Source: AP-15 sp963790875 (GTDB lineage: Bacteria; Pseudomonadota; Alphaproteobacteria; ATCC43930; CGMCC-115725). Taken from it: a DNA stretch of 64,000 nt. A program made the translations under genes and the position numbers. The notes under the pieces are model-generated. The model saw nothing but the letters and a program-made list of their open reading frames with translations, was not told the origin of the DNA and searched no databases. Where the stretch lies: the NCBI GenBank assembly GCA_963790875.1, contig CAWBQT010000016.1:744001-808000 (forward strand), in the 5' to 3' direction. The stretch's first letter is position 1, and the number at the start of each line of letters is the position of its first letter. Shown here in pieces: positions 20,226 to 29,287 of this stretch.

Positions 20226-21332
20226 ATGAGTGTTCTGCCCAGCGACATCGTCGCCTACGGCTCGGCCGACATGCCGGAAGCGGACGGCGTCACGGTCGGT
20301 GGCGGCCCGGATCTGACCCGGCGCATCGCCTTCTATGACGTGACCCCGGCCGGCACCTGCGACGTGATCTCGTCGTCCGCCTCGGACACCGCGACCAGGA
20401 TCACGGTCTATGGCCGCGACCCGACCGGTGCGATCCAGAATTACACGGCAACCCTGAACGGCCAGAACTGGGTGACCGGCGCGCAGACCTTCGAGCGGCT
20501 CCTCTACGCCGCCCTCTCGGGGGCGACCGCGAGCGGTCCCGTTGCCAATCCCGGCGGCACCGTCGCGGCCGGCGACGTGGCGCTTGCCGCGCATCTCTGC
20601 GTCTTGCCGGCGTCGTCGGTCTCGACCGACACCAATGTGCGCACCTGCCAATCGGGCTCGGCCAACCCGGCGGGCGTCACGCCGACCCTGATGCATCTGC
20701 AGGCCGGCGACGGCGCCAATGTCGCGGTCGGGCAGCTCGTGTGGACGAAGGGCGGCACCGGGCCGAACCAGATCCGGCAGATCATCGCCGTCGCCGGCTA
20801 TGGCACCGACCTTGTCGCGGTCAGTCGCGCCTGGGGTACCGTGCCCGACAACACGACGACCTACAAGATCCTGCAAGGGATGATGTTCGAGATCGGCCCC
20901 AACCCGGTGACGGCCGTGATCCGCTGCTTCTCGACGGCGGCGGCCGACGTGCCGACCGGGGCCACCCGGACGTTTTACGAGAAGGTCTTCATCGTCAACA
21001 ACAACACGGCGACGGCCTTGACCGGGGCGCAGATCGAGATCGCCAGCGAGACGCCGACCCTGCCGTCGGGCGCCACGCTCAACCTGACGCTCTGCACCGC
21101 GCTTGACGACGTCAATACGGCGACCAACCGGCAGACCGCACCCGCCGCCGGCGCCGGCGCGTTCGTCACCCAGCCGGCGCTCGTCGCCGTGCCGGGGGCC
21201 GGCAACCTGCCGCCGGGTGCGGCGCCGAACACGGCCGGCGCGCAAGGGGTCTGGCTGCAATTGACCCTGAGCCCCGGCACCGCCGCCTACAAGGGCTCGG
21301 CCGACCTCCGCGCACAGGGAACGACGACCTAG
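20226..21332 (+). CDS. Hypothetical protein resembling phage virion structural proteins
   Basis: A 368-residue protein with a good Shine-Dalgarno (AGGAGAAAGC) before ATG 20226. It has no signal peptide or membrane segment. Composition is rich in Thr, Ala, Gly and Asn with few charges, and phrases such as VISSSASDTATRITVYGRD, GGTGPNQIRQIIAVAGYGTD and RAWGTVPDNTTTYKI resemble phage tail/neck structural proteins (beta-rich). No capsid, portal or tail genes are nearby, so a complete prophage is excluded within the window. It could be a phage remnant, a domesticated particle component or a surface-associated protein. Function is not assigned; only the style of sequence supports the phage link. Confidence 0.5.
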   Translation: MSVLPSDIVAYGSADMPEADGVTVGGGPDLTRRIAFYDVTPAGTCDVISSSASDTATRITVYGRDPTGAIQNYTATLNGQNWVTGAQTFERLLYAALSGATASGPVANPGGTVAAGDVALAAHLCVLPASSVSTDTNVRTCQSGSANPAGVTPTLMHLQAGDGANVAVGQLVWTKGGTGPNQIRQIIAVAGYGTDLVAVSRAWGTVPDNTTTYKILQGMMFEIGPNPVTAVIRCFSTAAADVPTGATRTFYEKVFIVNNNTATALTGAQIEIASETPTLPSGATLNLTLCTALDDVNTATNRQTAPAAGAGAFVTQPALVAVPGAGNLPPGAAPNTAGAQGVWLQLTLSPGTAAYKGSADLRAQGTTT

Positions 21333-21436
21333 AGTGCCCTCTCGGCGCGTCGCCGGCGGAGCGGCACAGCCGTTCTGCCGAAATCCCCCGGCAAAACATT
21401 CAACTCGACAAAACATTAAAACGGCAGAGCGAACCC

Positions 21437-21637
21437 ATGATCCCTATGCGCTTCGCGGCGCTCGTCGCCAGCCTTTCAATGCCTTTGCTCGGCGCGGCGG
21501 CAGCCGATGCGACCCATATGAACGGCTATCGCTGGCACCGATGCGACCGGCGTCTCTCGAGGGGTGACCGGCCGCATGCCGACGCACCTGGTACCGGCTG
21601 CGGCATGCCGGCAGGCCGACCGAGCGTCGGCCCGTGA
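21437..21637 (+). CDS. Small hypothetical protein with signal-like N-terminus
   Basis: A 66-residue frame beginning MIPMRFAALVASLSMPLLGAAA, which resembles a short signal peptide, followed by an Arg/Gly-rich tail without recognisable domains. Its stop overlaps the GTG start of the next frame (GTGA at 21634-21637), which would couple them. The ribosome site is weak. Either a real small exported protein or chance; low confidence. Confidence 0.3.
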   Translation: MIPMRFAALVASLSMPLLGAAAADATHMNGYRWHRCDRRLSRGDRPHADAPGTGCGMPAGRPSVGP

Positions 21638-22335
21638 CGACGGTTGCCGTCGATTTCCTCATGCCGGCCGCCGCCTCGGCCGTTGTCGCCAGCGATGAGT
21701 TCGACACCGGGATGCTCGATGTCGGCGATGGGACCGGACTCGCCACCGGCGACGGCAGCGAACTCTCGTCGGGAACCCCCGCTTATCCGGGGTTGTGGCT
21801 GGAGATCCTCGGCAACACCCTTGCCGCCGATAGCCGCGGGCCGATCGAAGCCGGCTCGTCGCTTCACGGCGACGCCGCGGTCGCCGCCGAAACGCAGGCG
21901 GCGACCCGCTCCGACGTGACGTCGCCCAGGGAGACGCTTTTTTGCGCGCGCGCGGACGTCGACCTCGCCGCCGCGGCCTCGGCCGGTCGGCGCGGCGACA
22001 GCGCGGTGCCGGTGGAGGGTCTGCTGCGCGCTTTCTCCGACGCTGTCGTCGCGGCCGAAAGAGCGGCCCTGCTGTTCCTCGACCCGGCAATGCCGAGCGA
22101 GCAGAATTCGCCCGTCTCGGCACGCCTGCTGCTGCCGCCGATAGAGAGCCGGGCTCTGCTGACCGGCAACGGGATGCTGCCGGTCGAAACCGAGACGACT
22201 GCTGCGGCCCCCGTTCAAACCAATGCAGCACTGCCGATCAAATCTTGGGGCGCCTACGTCGTCGCCGTCACGCTCACTCTCAGCGACGGCCGCATAATTA
22301 CTTTTGCGGCGGGCGCGACGCCGACCACGGCATAG
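21634..22335 (+). CDS. Hypothetical protein of degenerate P-V/I-E repeats
   Basis: A 233-residue frame with a GTG start. No known domain is seen. It contains about ten degenerate units of the form [AMLG]-P/A-[VIS]-E followed by a small-residue stretch, spaced roughly 14-20 residues: for example GPIEAGSSL, AVPVEGLLRAF, AMPSEQ, LPPIESRALL, MLPVETETT, LPIKSWG. Similar repeat-rich proteins occur beside tail-like genes in some alphaproteobacterial phage regions (from memory, not checked), which would fit its neighbour at 20226. The C-terminus (VVAVTLTLSDGRIITFAAG) looks like a beta-strand pair. Function unknown. Confidence 0.45.
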   Translation: MTTVAVDFLMPAAASAVVASDEFDTGMLDVGDGTGLATGDGSELSSGTPAYPGLWLEILGNTLAADSRGPIEAGSSLHGDAAVAAETQAATRSDVTSPRETLFCARADVDLAAAASAGRRGDSAVPVEGLLRAFSDAVVAAERAALLFLDPAMPSEQNSPVSARLLLPPIESRALLTGNGMLPVETETTAAAPVQTNAALPIKSWGAYVVAVTLTLSDGRIITFAAGATPTTA

Positions 22336-22508
22336 CAATCGGGTCGAAATCGGCTGCGAGGAACGCCGAACGCCGGCAGCACAGCCGAATGCGAAAGGCC
22401 CCGCGAGCACCCCTGCGGGCCAATGCCATCGGATGGATAGGGAAAGGGCGGCCAACGAGGCCGCCCCGTCGGGACCGAAATCCCGGCTTATCTCGGAACG
22501 ATCGCCGC

Positions 22509-22739
22509 TTAATCGACCATCGCTGCTCCGAGCTTCAACGCGAGGAGAATGCCGACGAGCACGCCGCCGGCGCCGTCGCTCACCGAGACGGCCTGGTGAC
22601 CGCCATCCTCGAGAAGCTGGCGCGCCCGCTTCAGCGCTGCATGCTCGGTGTGGAAATGTTCCGTGCGCGTCACCCCCTCGCGTCCTGCCTCGCCGGTCGT
22701 TGTTGCCCGTCCGTCCTCATAGGAGACTCGATACTTCAT
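22509..22739 (-). CDS. Small hypothetical protein
   Basis: A 76-residue protein from ATG 22739 (MKYRVSYEDGRA), chosen over an upstream start at 22763 because AGAGAAA precedes it. The conserved-looking segment RTEHFHTEHAALKRARQLLEDGGHQAVSVSDG predicts a beta-alpha-beta unit and resembles small hypothetical proteins common in Rhizobiales. No function known. It is alone, flanked by gene-poor DNA on both sides. Confidence 0.55.
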   Translation of the reverse strand: MKYRVSYEDGRATTTGEAGREGVTRTEHFHTEHAALKRARQLLEDGGHQAVSVSDGAGGVLVGILLALKLGAAMVD

Positions 22740-23230
22740 CGCTTTCTCTGCGCTGATCAACACGACGCTTGGTTCCCGTGTCTCCCGGAATGCAAGCTTC
22801 CGGACCGATGCCCCTGACGCTCAGCCATGGCTGAGCCCATCAATTGACGCTCCATATTCCATGCAAGACGCGAGTGTCCGACCCGTATTCCGATACACAC
22901 GCTTTACGGCGACACTGTGACATTCGAGAAACGCTGAGTATCGTGCCCGATTCCATGACGTTTTAATGACATCATTTCTGATCTTTCTCAGACGCCGTTG
23001 GCGTGCCGGATGGCCCTTTGCCGCCGTTTCGACCGGGCTTTACTCGACCTTTGCGGCGCGGCTGTGGCGCGACCAGGATGAAATCCGCGCTGTCGCCGCT
23101 CTCCTCCTGGGACAGCAGGGCAGCGCCGCCTCTTGACCGGACGGCGCGCCGCGGCCGAAATCCGTGCGGCAAGCGCGGCGGTCGCCGGCAATCCGGTCGG
23201 ATCACGCCGAATGCCGCAGCTCGAACCGCG
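22740..23230. other. Gene-poor region with one doubtful minus-strand frame
   Basis: About 490 bp upstream of the hypothetical at 22509 (minus). The only candidate is a minus-strand frame 22972-23265 of 97 residues with a basic, low-complexity C-terminus (PRRKGRVKPGRNGGKGPSG); it lacks a clear ribosome site and overlaps the 3' end of the hydrolase at 23231. The AT-richer part near 22860-22990 may hold promoters. Confidence 0.35.
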
Positions 23231-25150
23231 TCAGAAGCGGTCGCATTCCGCCGCGGCTTTGACACAGGCGTCGGCGTCGGCGGGCAGCAACAGCCGGTCG
23301 GCGACGAGCGCCTCGGCCGCCGCCCTTACCCGGGCGACATAGGCCTCCAGGCTGCCGTAGCGCTCGGCGAGCGAGGGCCGCGGGTCGCCGGTTCTTTGCC
23401 GCTCCTCGGCTGTGCCGGCGAACGGCAGCAGCGAGCCGTCGCGGTCGCACAGCTCGCCGGGCTGCGCCCGGTAAACGTTCCACCCGGTATAGGTGCCGAG
23501 TGGCACCGCGATCGGCGGCAGGCGGATGCCGGCGATCTCGTTGCCGTCGGCGTCGACGGCGGAGACGCGCGTGCCGTAGAAATTATCGAGCCGGGCCGGC
23601 GGGTCGACCCAATCGACGGGGGGCGCGATGCGGTTGGCGCCGGGTGCGACCGCGACACCGGCGACGCCCGGCATCGCGATGTTCTCGGCCTCGACCGCGG
23701 TTCCGCCGGCGATCGACGGCACGCGGCTCGGCGGCGGCGGCGTGCCGTCCCGCACCCATTCCTCGAGCGCTGCGAACAGCGCGCGCAAGGCCGGGCTCGC
23801 GCTGTGCGGATTGCGCGGGTTGACGCAGGGGCCGGGGCTCGGATCGGTCGCCGGGCCGCCGCCATGCTGGGTCCCGGCGATCAGGTAGGCGCGGGCGTGG
23901 GGCGGCAATGCCGCATCCTCTCGGCCGGTCGGGTCAGTGTGCACGAGCGAGGCGCCCTTCTGCCAATATTCGGTCGCGGTGTTGACCTCGATCATCAAAG
24001 GGTCGGTCGGCCGGCCATCGAGGATCGCGCCGCGCCGGCCGGAAAACGGGTCGGTCGTCGCGGCATTGCCGAACGGGAACCAGTTTTCCGGATAGAGCCG
24101 GTCCTCGTGCTGCGTCGCGGTGCGGCTCGGCATTGCAAAAGGATGATTGGCGAACACCTTGCCGGCGCCGGCGACATGCGTCAGCACGCCGTCGAAGACG
24201 CGCCGGCCATGACCGTCGTCATTCATGCCGAGTTCGAGGAAATGGCGCAGAAACCGGCCGCTCTGCGACACGCCGAAGGCGAGCGCATGCGCCGCCCTGG
24301 CACCGGCTCCGGTTTCCGCGCCGAGCGGATTGGACGTGCCGCGCACGTCGGCGGCGGCGTAGCGCAGAAACGCGACGAAGTCGCGCACCGCGGCAAAGCC
24401 GACGCCGGCGACCTTGGCGCCGCTCGCCTCGTACCAGCAATCGTAGATCTTGGAGGGTAGAAAGCGCGTGGCGGCGGGCAACAGCCGGATCGACCACGCG
24501 TCGACGAATTCCCACGCCTCGGCCGGGATTTCGGTCCTGGCGTCGCGCTCGCGGTCGCGCACGGTCAGCCGCGCCCGGCGAGTGTCGGTCGACACCGCTT
24601 CATAGTTCAGCCGCACAATGTCGCCGTTGCCCGGCGCGCGGGTGCCGATATGGAACTCGTCGCGGATCCGCCGGACGATCGGCGCGGCGTTTTCGAGCGC
24701 TGGCGGCAGCCGCGCCGTCATGCCGTTGTTGACGCGCGGCGCCCCGGCGTCCCAGCCCGACCAAACGAGGCTGTAGCCGCGCCGCAAGGTGAAGGCGAGC
24801 CCGGCATCGCGCGCCGTTCGGGGATCGTTGGCGTCGGCGTCGCCGGGCGCTTCGTCGAGCCGGCCGAGGATCACCTTGCGGCCGCGATTGGTCACGTCAT
24901 AGACGAGGACGCCGCTGCCGCGCGCCGGCTCGGCCGGCCGCAGCACGAAGAAATCGCAATCGTACTCGACCATGCCGCGCGCGTTGCGCGGCGCCTTGGC
25001 GAGATCGACGATGACCTGGTTTTCCGGCGCCGCCGGATCGATCTCGCCGCGGGCGACGCCGCGCACGCGCAGATAACGACCGGCGTCGCCGAATTCCCGG
25101 TCCTCGGCGAAGCTTTCGCTCCCGGCGATCTCGATCTCGACGATCGGCAT
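23231..25150 (-). CDS. Alpha/beta hydrolase domain protein
   Basis: A 639-residue protein matching the large alpha/beta hydrolase domain family (Abhydrolase_10 type). The nucleophile elbow is FGVSQSGRFLRHFLELGMN (G-x-S-x-S-G); the distal TQHGGGPATDP segment probably brings the catalytic His. ATG 25150 (MPIVEIEI) follows GAAAGAGG and fits the family N-terminus; the frame stays open far upstream but there overlaps the DUF924 gene. No signal peptide is visible, so it is likely cytoplasmic. It is the last gene of a four-gene minus-strand operon, 32 bp after DUF924. Substrate unknown. Confidence 0.78.
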   Translation of the reverse strand: MPIVEIEIAGSESFAEDREFGDAGRYLRVRGVARGEIDPAAPENQVIVDLAKAPRNARGMVEYDCDFFVLRPAEPARGSGVLVYDVTNRGRKVILGRLDEAPGDADANDPRTARDAGLAFTLRRGYSLVWSGWDAGAPRVNNGMTARLPPALENAAPIVRRIRDEFHIGTRAPGNGDIVRLNYEAVSTDTRRARLTVRDRERDARTEIPAEAWEFVDAWSIRLLPAATRFLPSKIYDCWYEASGAKVAGVGFAAVRDFVAFLRYAAADVRGTSNPLGAETGAGARAAHALAFGVSQSGRFLRHFLELGMNDDGHGRRVFDGVLTHVAGAGKVFANHPFAMPSRTATQHEDRLYPENWFPFGNAATTDPFSGRRGAILDGRPTDPLMIEVNTATEYWQKGASLVHTDPTGREDAALPPHARAYLIAGTQHGGGPATDPSPGPCVNPRNPHSASPALRALFAALEEWVRDGTPPPPSRVPSIAGGTAVEAENIAMPGVAGVAVAPGANRIAPPVDWVDPPARLDNFYGTRVSAVDADGNEIAGIRLPPIAVPLGTYTGWNVYRAQPGELCDRDGSLLPFAGTAEERQRTGDPRPSLAERYGSLEAYVARVRAAAEALVADRLLLPADADACVKAAAECDRF

Positions 25151-25182
25151 GCGCCTCTTTCCTCGTCTGGCGGTGAACGAAG

Positions 25183-25815
25183 CTATTCCGCGTCGGCAGC
25201 CCGGCTCGCTGCGGCGCGGGCCCTCGCCGCCTCCTGCAGGAATTCGATTTCTTCGGCGGTCGAATGCCGGCCGAGAATAGCGTTGCGGTGCGGAAACCGG
25301 CCGAACCGTTCGATGACCTCGACATAGGGACGCCCGTAGCGGCGCAAGGAGCCGCGGCGATCGGGATTTCTCTGTGGCAGCCTTGCCGACAGCACCACCG
25401 AGCGCCGCTGGTCGGCGAGGTCCTCGCTGTGATGAAACGGCATGTAGAAGAACAGCCGCCAGGCGGGTGGCACCGTCCGGTCGAAGCCGCGGTCGAGCGC
25501 GCGGTCCGCCACGGCGCGCGCTGGGGCATCGGTCGCATACGCCTGCGGCGTCGCGCGAAAGATGTTGCGCGGCACCTGATCGAGCAGCAGCAGCAGCGCC
25601 AGCGCGCCCTCCGCCGAAGCCTCCCAATCCGCGAGGCGGCCGGCCGCCGCGGCTTCGTAATCGGCGAGAAAAGCCTCGCGCAGCGCCGCGTCGAATTCCG
25701 GCGTGCTGTGGAACCAGATCGGCCGATGCTGCTCGCGCTCGGGATCGTCCGGCGGTCCGAACCAGAAATCGAGCAACGCCGCGGCACGATCCGAGAGGGG
25801 GGCCGAATCTTGCAT
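25183..25815 (-). CDS. DUF924 family protein
   Basis: A 210-residue all-helical protein of the DUF924 family: LLDFWFG near the start, the LLLLLDQVPRNIFR motif, and FFYMPFHHSEDLADQ. Members are TPR-like and uncharacterised. It begins 11 bp after the GNAT stop and is followed 32 bp later by the hydrolase, indicating one transcription unit. Function unknown. Confidence 0.88.
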   Translation of the reverse strand: MQDSAPLSDRAAALLDFWFGPPDDPEREQHRPIWFHSTPEFDAALREAFLADYEAAAAGRLADWEASAEGALALLLLLDQVPRNIFRATPQAYATDAPARAVADRALDRGFDRTVPPAWRLFFYMPFHHSEDLADQRRSVVLSARLPQRNPDRRGSLRRYGRPYVEVIERFGRFPHRNAILGRHSTAEEIEFLQEAARARAAASRAADAE

Positions 25816-25826
25816 GCGATCTCACC

Positions 25827-26264
25827 TCACCGAGGATTGCGGATCAGCTGTTTGCGCAGAAAGAACTTGGAATGTCCCAACGGGTAATCTTCCAGCGTCG
25901 CGAAAACCTCGTATCCGAGCTTTTCGTAAAATGGGCGCGCCTGAAAGCTTGTCGTCTCCAAGGTTGCGGCAACGCAGCCTCGCTCGACCGCGTATTCCTC
26001 GGCGGCCCCAAGCAGCCGTGTACCATGACCGCAGCCGCGCACTGACGACGACACCCAAAGAAATCTGACATAGAGCCAACCGCCCCAGAGGTGGCCCATC
26101 AGATCGCCCAACCACTCGCCGCGTCCACTCTTCAGAAAGAAACCGACGGGGTACCAGGTCGAGATGCCGGTGGCAGCGATGGCGTGGGCGTCGAGCCCAT
26201 CGACGACCAGCCGGCTGAGTGTGTCGGTCGGCAGCGGATCGAAGACGATGTCGCACTGTTCCAT
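25827..26264 (-). CDS. GNAT family N-acetyltransferase
   Basis: A 145-residue acetyl-CoA-dependent acetyltransferase. Motif A appears as LWVSSSVRGCGHGTRLLGAAEEYA (QxxGxG/A-like), followed by VAATLETTSFQARPFYEKLGYEVFATL, the usual motif B. ATG 26264 directly follows GGAGGTTGAG and starts one base after the stop codon of the dehydrogenase gene, so translation is coupled. Acceptor unknown. Confidence 0.88.
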   Translation of the reverse strand: MEQCDIVFDPLPTDTLSRLVVDGLDAHAIAATGISTWYPVGFFLKSGRGEWLGDLMGHLWGGWLYVRFLWVSSSVRGCGHGTRLLGAAEEYAVERGCVAATLETTSFQARPFYEKLGYEVFATLEDYPLGHSKFFLRKQLIRNPR

Positions 26265-26265
26265 C

Positions 26266-29196
26266 TCAACCTCCGGGCAGCGCGGCCGCGTCGAGGATGC
26301 GCACGATGTGCCGGGCTTCGCGGCCCGTCGCATCGGCGATCTGGTGGCGGCAGCTGGTGCCGCAGGCGGCGAGGATCGTCTCGGGCGGGGCGGTGCGCAG
26401 CCTCGGCAAGACCCCGAGTTCGCCGATCTGCAGCGACATTTCGTAATGCTCGGCCTCATAGCCGAAGGCGCCGGCCATGCCGCAGCAGGTCGAATCGAAG
26501 GTCTCGACCGCGAGATCGGGGATCAGCCGCAACGCCGCGACCGCCGCGCCGACCGTTGCGAAGGCCTTCTGGTGGCAATGGCCGTGCAGCACGGCGCTGC
26601 GGCCCGGCATCGGCGTCAGAGCGAGCGCGAACCGCCCGGCGCCGCGTTCGCTGTCGACGAATTCCTCGAACAGCTGGGCCCGTGCGGCAAGCGCCTTCGC
26701 CGGCGCCTCCGGCAGCAGCGCCGGGAATTCGTCGCGCAAGGTCAACAGGCAGGACGGTTCGAGGCCGACGATCGGGGTGCCGGCCGCGACATGCGGAGCG
26801 AGCGCCTCGATCATGCGCTGCGCCTCTCGCCGCGCCTCGTCGGGGAGGCCGGCGGCGAGGAAGGTCCGGCCGCAGCACAGCGGCCGGCCGCGCGGCGGGT
26901 CCGGACTGACGGCGCGATAGCCGGCGCGCGCCAGGACCCGCTCGGCGGCGCGCGCGTTTTCCGGCTCGAACCAGCGATTGAAGGTGTCGACCAGCAAGAC
27001 GACGTCGCGCCCGGTCGCGGCCGCGGCGCTGCGGAAGGGTTCGTGCGACCATTCCGGCAGTCGACGGGCGGCACTGAGCCCGATGAGGCGCTCGCCGAAC
27101 TCGGCGAGCAGCGCCGTTCGGTTGCGTAGGTTGAGAAGCGGTGCAAAACGCGACGCGTAAGGCGCGTAGCGCGGCAACCAGGCGATCAGCCGGTCGCGCG
27201 CCGAAAGCCCGTGCCGGCGCCGGTAATGGTGCCGGAACTCGATCTTCATCCGCGCCATGTCGACGCCGGTCGGGCATTCGCGCTTGCAGCCCTTGCACGA
27301 GATGCAGAGATCCATCGCCTCGCGCATGTCGTCCGAGACGAGGGCGTCGGCGCCGAGCTGGCCCGACAGGGCGAGCCGCAGCGTATTGGCCCGGCCGCGC
27401 GTCAGGTGTCGCTCGTCGCCGGTCGCGCGGAACGACGGACACATGACGGCGGCGTCGCGCGCCCGGCAGGCGCCGTTGTTGTTGCACATCTCGGCCGCCG
27501 CGGCGAACCCGCCCCACTCCGACCAGTCGAGCGCCGGGGCGATCGGCAGCGGCCGGTAATCCGGCTTGAAGCGGAACAGGGCGCGGTCGTCCATGCGCGG
27601 CGGCCGGACGATCTTGCCGGGGTTGAAGAGGCCCTGCGGATCGAAGGCGTCCTTGACCTCTTCGAAAGCGCGCACCAGGCGGGCGCCGAACATCGCTTCG
27701 TGAAACTCGGAGCGCACCAGTCCATCACCATGCTCGCCCGAATGCGAACCCTTGTATTCGCGGACCATCGCGAAGGCCTCCTCGGCGATCGCCCGCATCT
27801 TCTTGACTTCGATCTCCTGCTTCAGGTTGAGCACCGGGCGCACATGGAGACAGCCGACCGAGGCATGCGCATACCAGGTGCCGTAAGTGCCGTGCTTCTC
27901 GAAGATGCGGGTCAGGCGCTCGGTATAGTCGGCGAGGTCTTCGAGGCGCACGGCGCAATCTTCGAGAAACGAGACCGGTTTGCCGTCGCCCTTCATCGAC
28001 ATCATGATGTTGAGACCCTGCGCGCGGACCTCCCACACCGCCTGTTGGAAAGCCGGCTCGACCGCTTCGACGACCCCGCCCGGATAGCCGAGATCGGCCA
28101 TCAGCGTGCCGAGGGCTTCGAGCCGGCGCAAATTCTCGGCCGCATCGTCGCCGGCGAATTCGGTCAGCAGGATCGCTGCCGGCTCGCCCCTGACGAACCG
28201 GTCGACGACGGCGCGGAACATCGGGATGCCCCGCGACAATTCGATCATCGTCCGGTCGACGAGTTCGACGGCCGAGGGACCGAGATCGACGATCTTCGGC
28301 GTCGCCGCCATCGCCGAATAGAAGCTCGGGAAATGGCAGATGCCGAGCAGCCGATGCGCCGGGATCGGCTGCAAGTCGAGCTCGATCTCGTTGAAGAAGG
28401 CGAGTGTGCCCTCCGAGCCGACGAGGAGCCGCGCCATGTTGTGGCCGGCCCCCTCGCCGTTGGCCCCGATGCTGTCGATGTTGTAGCCGCCCACCCGGCG
28501 CAGCACTTGCGGAAAGCGGCGGGCGATCTCGTCGGCCTCGCGCCGGTGGAGGGCGCGCATCCGCTGCACGAGATCGCGATAGCGCGCGGGTGCCGCGGTG
28601 CCGTCCGCGTCGCCAGCGAAATTCTCCGGGGCGAAGTTGCCGGGCACCTCGCCGAACCAGGCGGCGGTGCCGTCGGCCAGCAGCGCGTCGATGCCGCGGA
28701 CGTTGTGCACCATGTTGCCGTAGCGCAGCGAGCGCGAGCCGCAGCTGTTGTTGGCGGTCATGCCGCCGATCGTGGCGCGGCTCGCCGTCGACGGATCGAC
28801 CGGGAAGAACAGCCGGTGTTGCCGCAATTGGCGGTTCAACCGGTCGAGCACGACGCCCGGCTCGACCCGCGCGCGCCGCGCCTCGACATCGATCGCGATG
28901 ACCCGGTCGAGATGCCTGCTGCAATCGAGGACGAGGGCGCGGGCGACCGTCTGGCCGCATTGCGAGGTGCCGGCGCCGCGCGGCAGGACCGCGACCCCAG
29001 CATCGCCGGCGATCGCGATCGCCGCCGCGGCGTCGGCGCAATCGCGCGGCACGACGACGCCTAACGGCTCGATCTGATAGATCGAGGCGTCGGTCGCATA
29101 GCGCCCACGGCTGAACGCGTCGAACATGACCTCGCCGCGGATCTCGCGGCGCAACCGCGCCTCGAACATCGGCGGCGGATCAGTGACGAGCGGCAT
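26266..29196 (-). CDS. FAD-linked and Fe-S dehydrogenase fusion (D-2-hydroxyacid dehydrogenase, YdiJ-like)
   Basis: A 976-residue GlcD-GlcF-type fusion oxidising a D-2-hydroxy acid. The N-terminal FAD_binding_4 domain shows PRGAGTSQCGQTV near 55 and the IGGMTANNSCGS stretch; the FAD-oxidase C-terminal domain includes HSGEHGDGLVR with the metal-binding histidines. The Fe-S half has CISCKGCKRECPTG and a more degenerate second cluster (CNNNGACRARDAAVMCP), then CCG domains with CCGRTFLAAG and CCGMAGAFGYE. The architecture matches E. coli YdiJ (D-2-hydroxyglutarate dehydrogenase) and D-lactate dehydrogenases. It heads the operon with GNAT, DUF924 and the hydrolase. Substrate is inferred only. Confidence 0.87.
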   Translation of the reverse strand: MPLVTDPPPMFEARLRREIRGEVMFDAFSRGRYATDASIYQIEPLGVVVPRDCADAAAAIAIAGDAGVAVLPRGAGTSQCGQTVARALVLDCSRHLDRVIAIDVEARRARVEPGVVLDRLNRQLRQHRLFFPVDPSTASRATIGGMTANNSCGSRSLRYGNMVHNVRGIDALLADGTAAWFGEVPGNFAPENFAGDADGTAAPARYRDLVQRMRALHRREADEIARRFPQVLRRVGGYNIDSIGANGEGAGHNMARLLVGSEGTLAFFNEIELDLQPIPAHRLLGICHFPSFYSAMAATPKIVDLGPSAVELVDRTMIELSRGIPMFRAVVDRFVRGEPAAILLTEFAGDDAAENLRRLEALGTLMADLGYPGGVVEAVEPAFQQAVWEVRAQGLNIMMSMKGDGKPVSFLEDCAVRLEDLADYTERLTRIFEKHGTYGTWYAHASVGCLHVRPVLNLKQEIEVKKMRAIAEEAFAMVREYKGSHSGEHGDGLVRSEFHEAMFGARLVRAFEEVKDAFDPQGLFNPGKIVRPPRMDDRALFRFKPDYRPLPIAPALDWSEWGGFAAAAEMCNNNGACRARDAAVMCPSFRATGDERHLTRGRANTLRLALSGQLGADALVSDDMREAMDLCISCKGCKRECPTGVDMARMKIEFRHHYRRRHGLSARDRLIAWLPRYAPYASRFAPLLNLRNRTALLAEFGERLIGLSAARRLPEWSHEPFRSAAAATGRDVVLLVDTFNRWFEPENARAAERVLARAGYRAVSPDPPRGRPLCCGRTFLAAGLPDEARREAQRMIEALAPHVAAGTPIVGLEPSCLLTLRDEFPALLPEAPAKALAARAQLFEEFVDSERGAGRFALALTPMPGRSAVLHGHCHQKAFATVGAAVAALRLIPDLAVETFDSTCCGMAGAFGYEAEHYEMSLQIGELGVLPRLRTAPPETILAACGTSCRHQIADATGREARHIVRILDAAALPGG

Positions 29197-29287
29197 GGCA
29201 AGCTGGCGGCGGCAAGAGAGCGGACCCGGAACCTAGCGGCTCGGCCGGGTCCTGAACAGCGGCGAAGAGATAGCGGAGGAGGGCGAG

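Noticed and set aside
20226..22335. A complete prophage
   Set aside because: No integrase, terminase, portal, capsid or lysis genes accompany the phage-like protein, so only a fragment or orphan can be claimed.
27211..29064. A 617-codon plus-strand open frame
   Set aside because: Antisense of the FAD/Fe-S dehydrogenase, which carries clear cofactor motifs on the minus strand.
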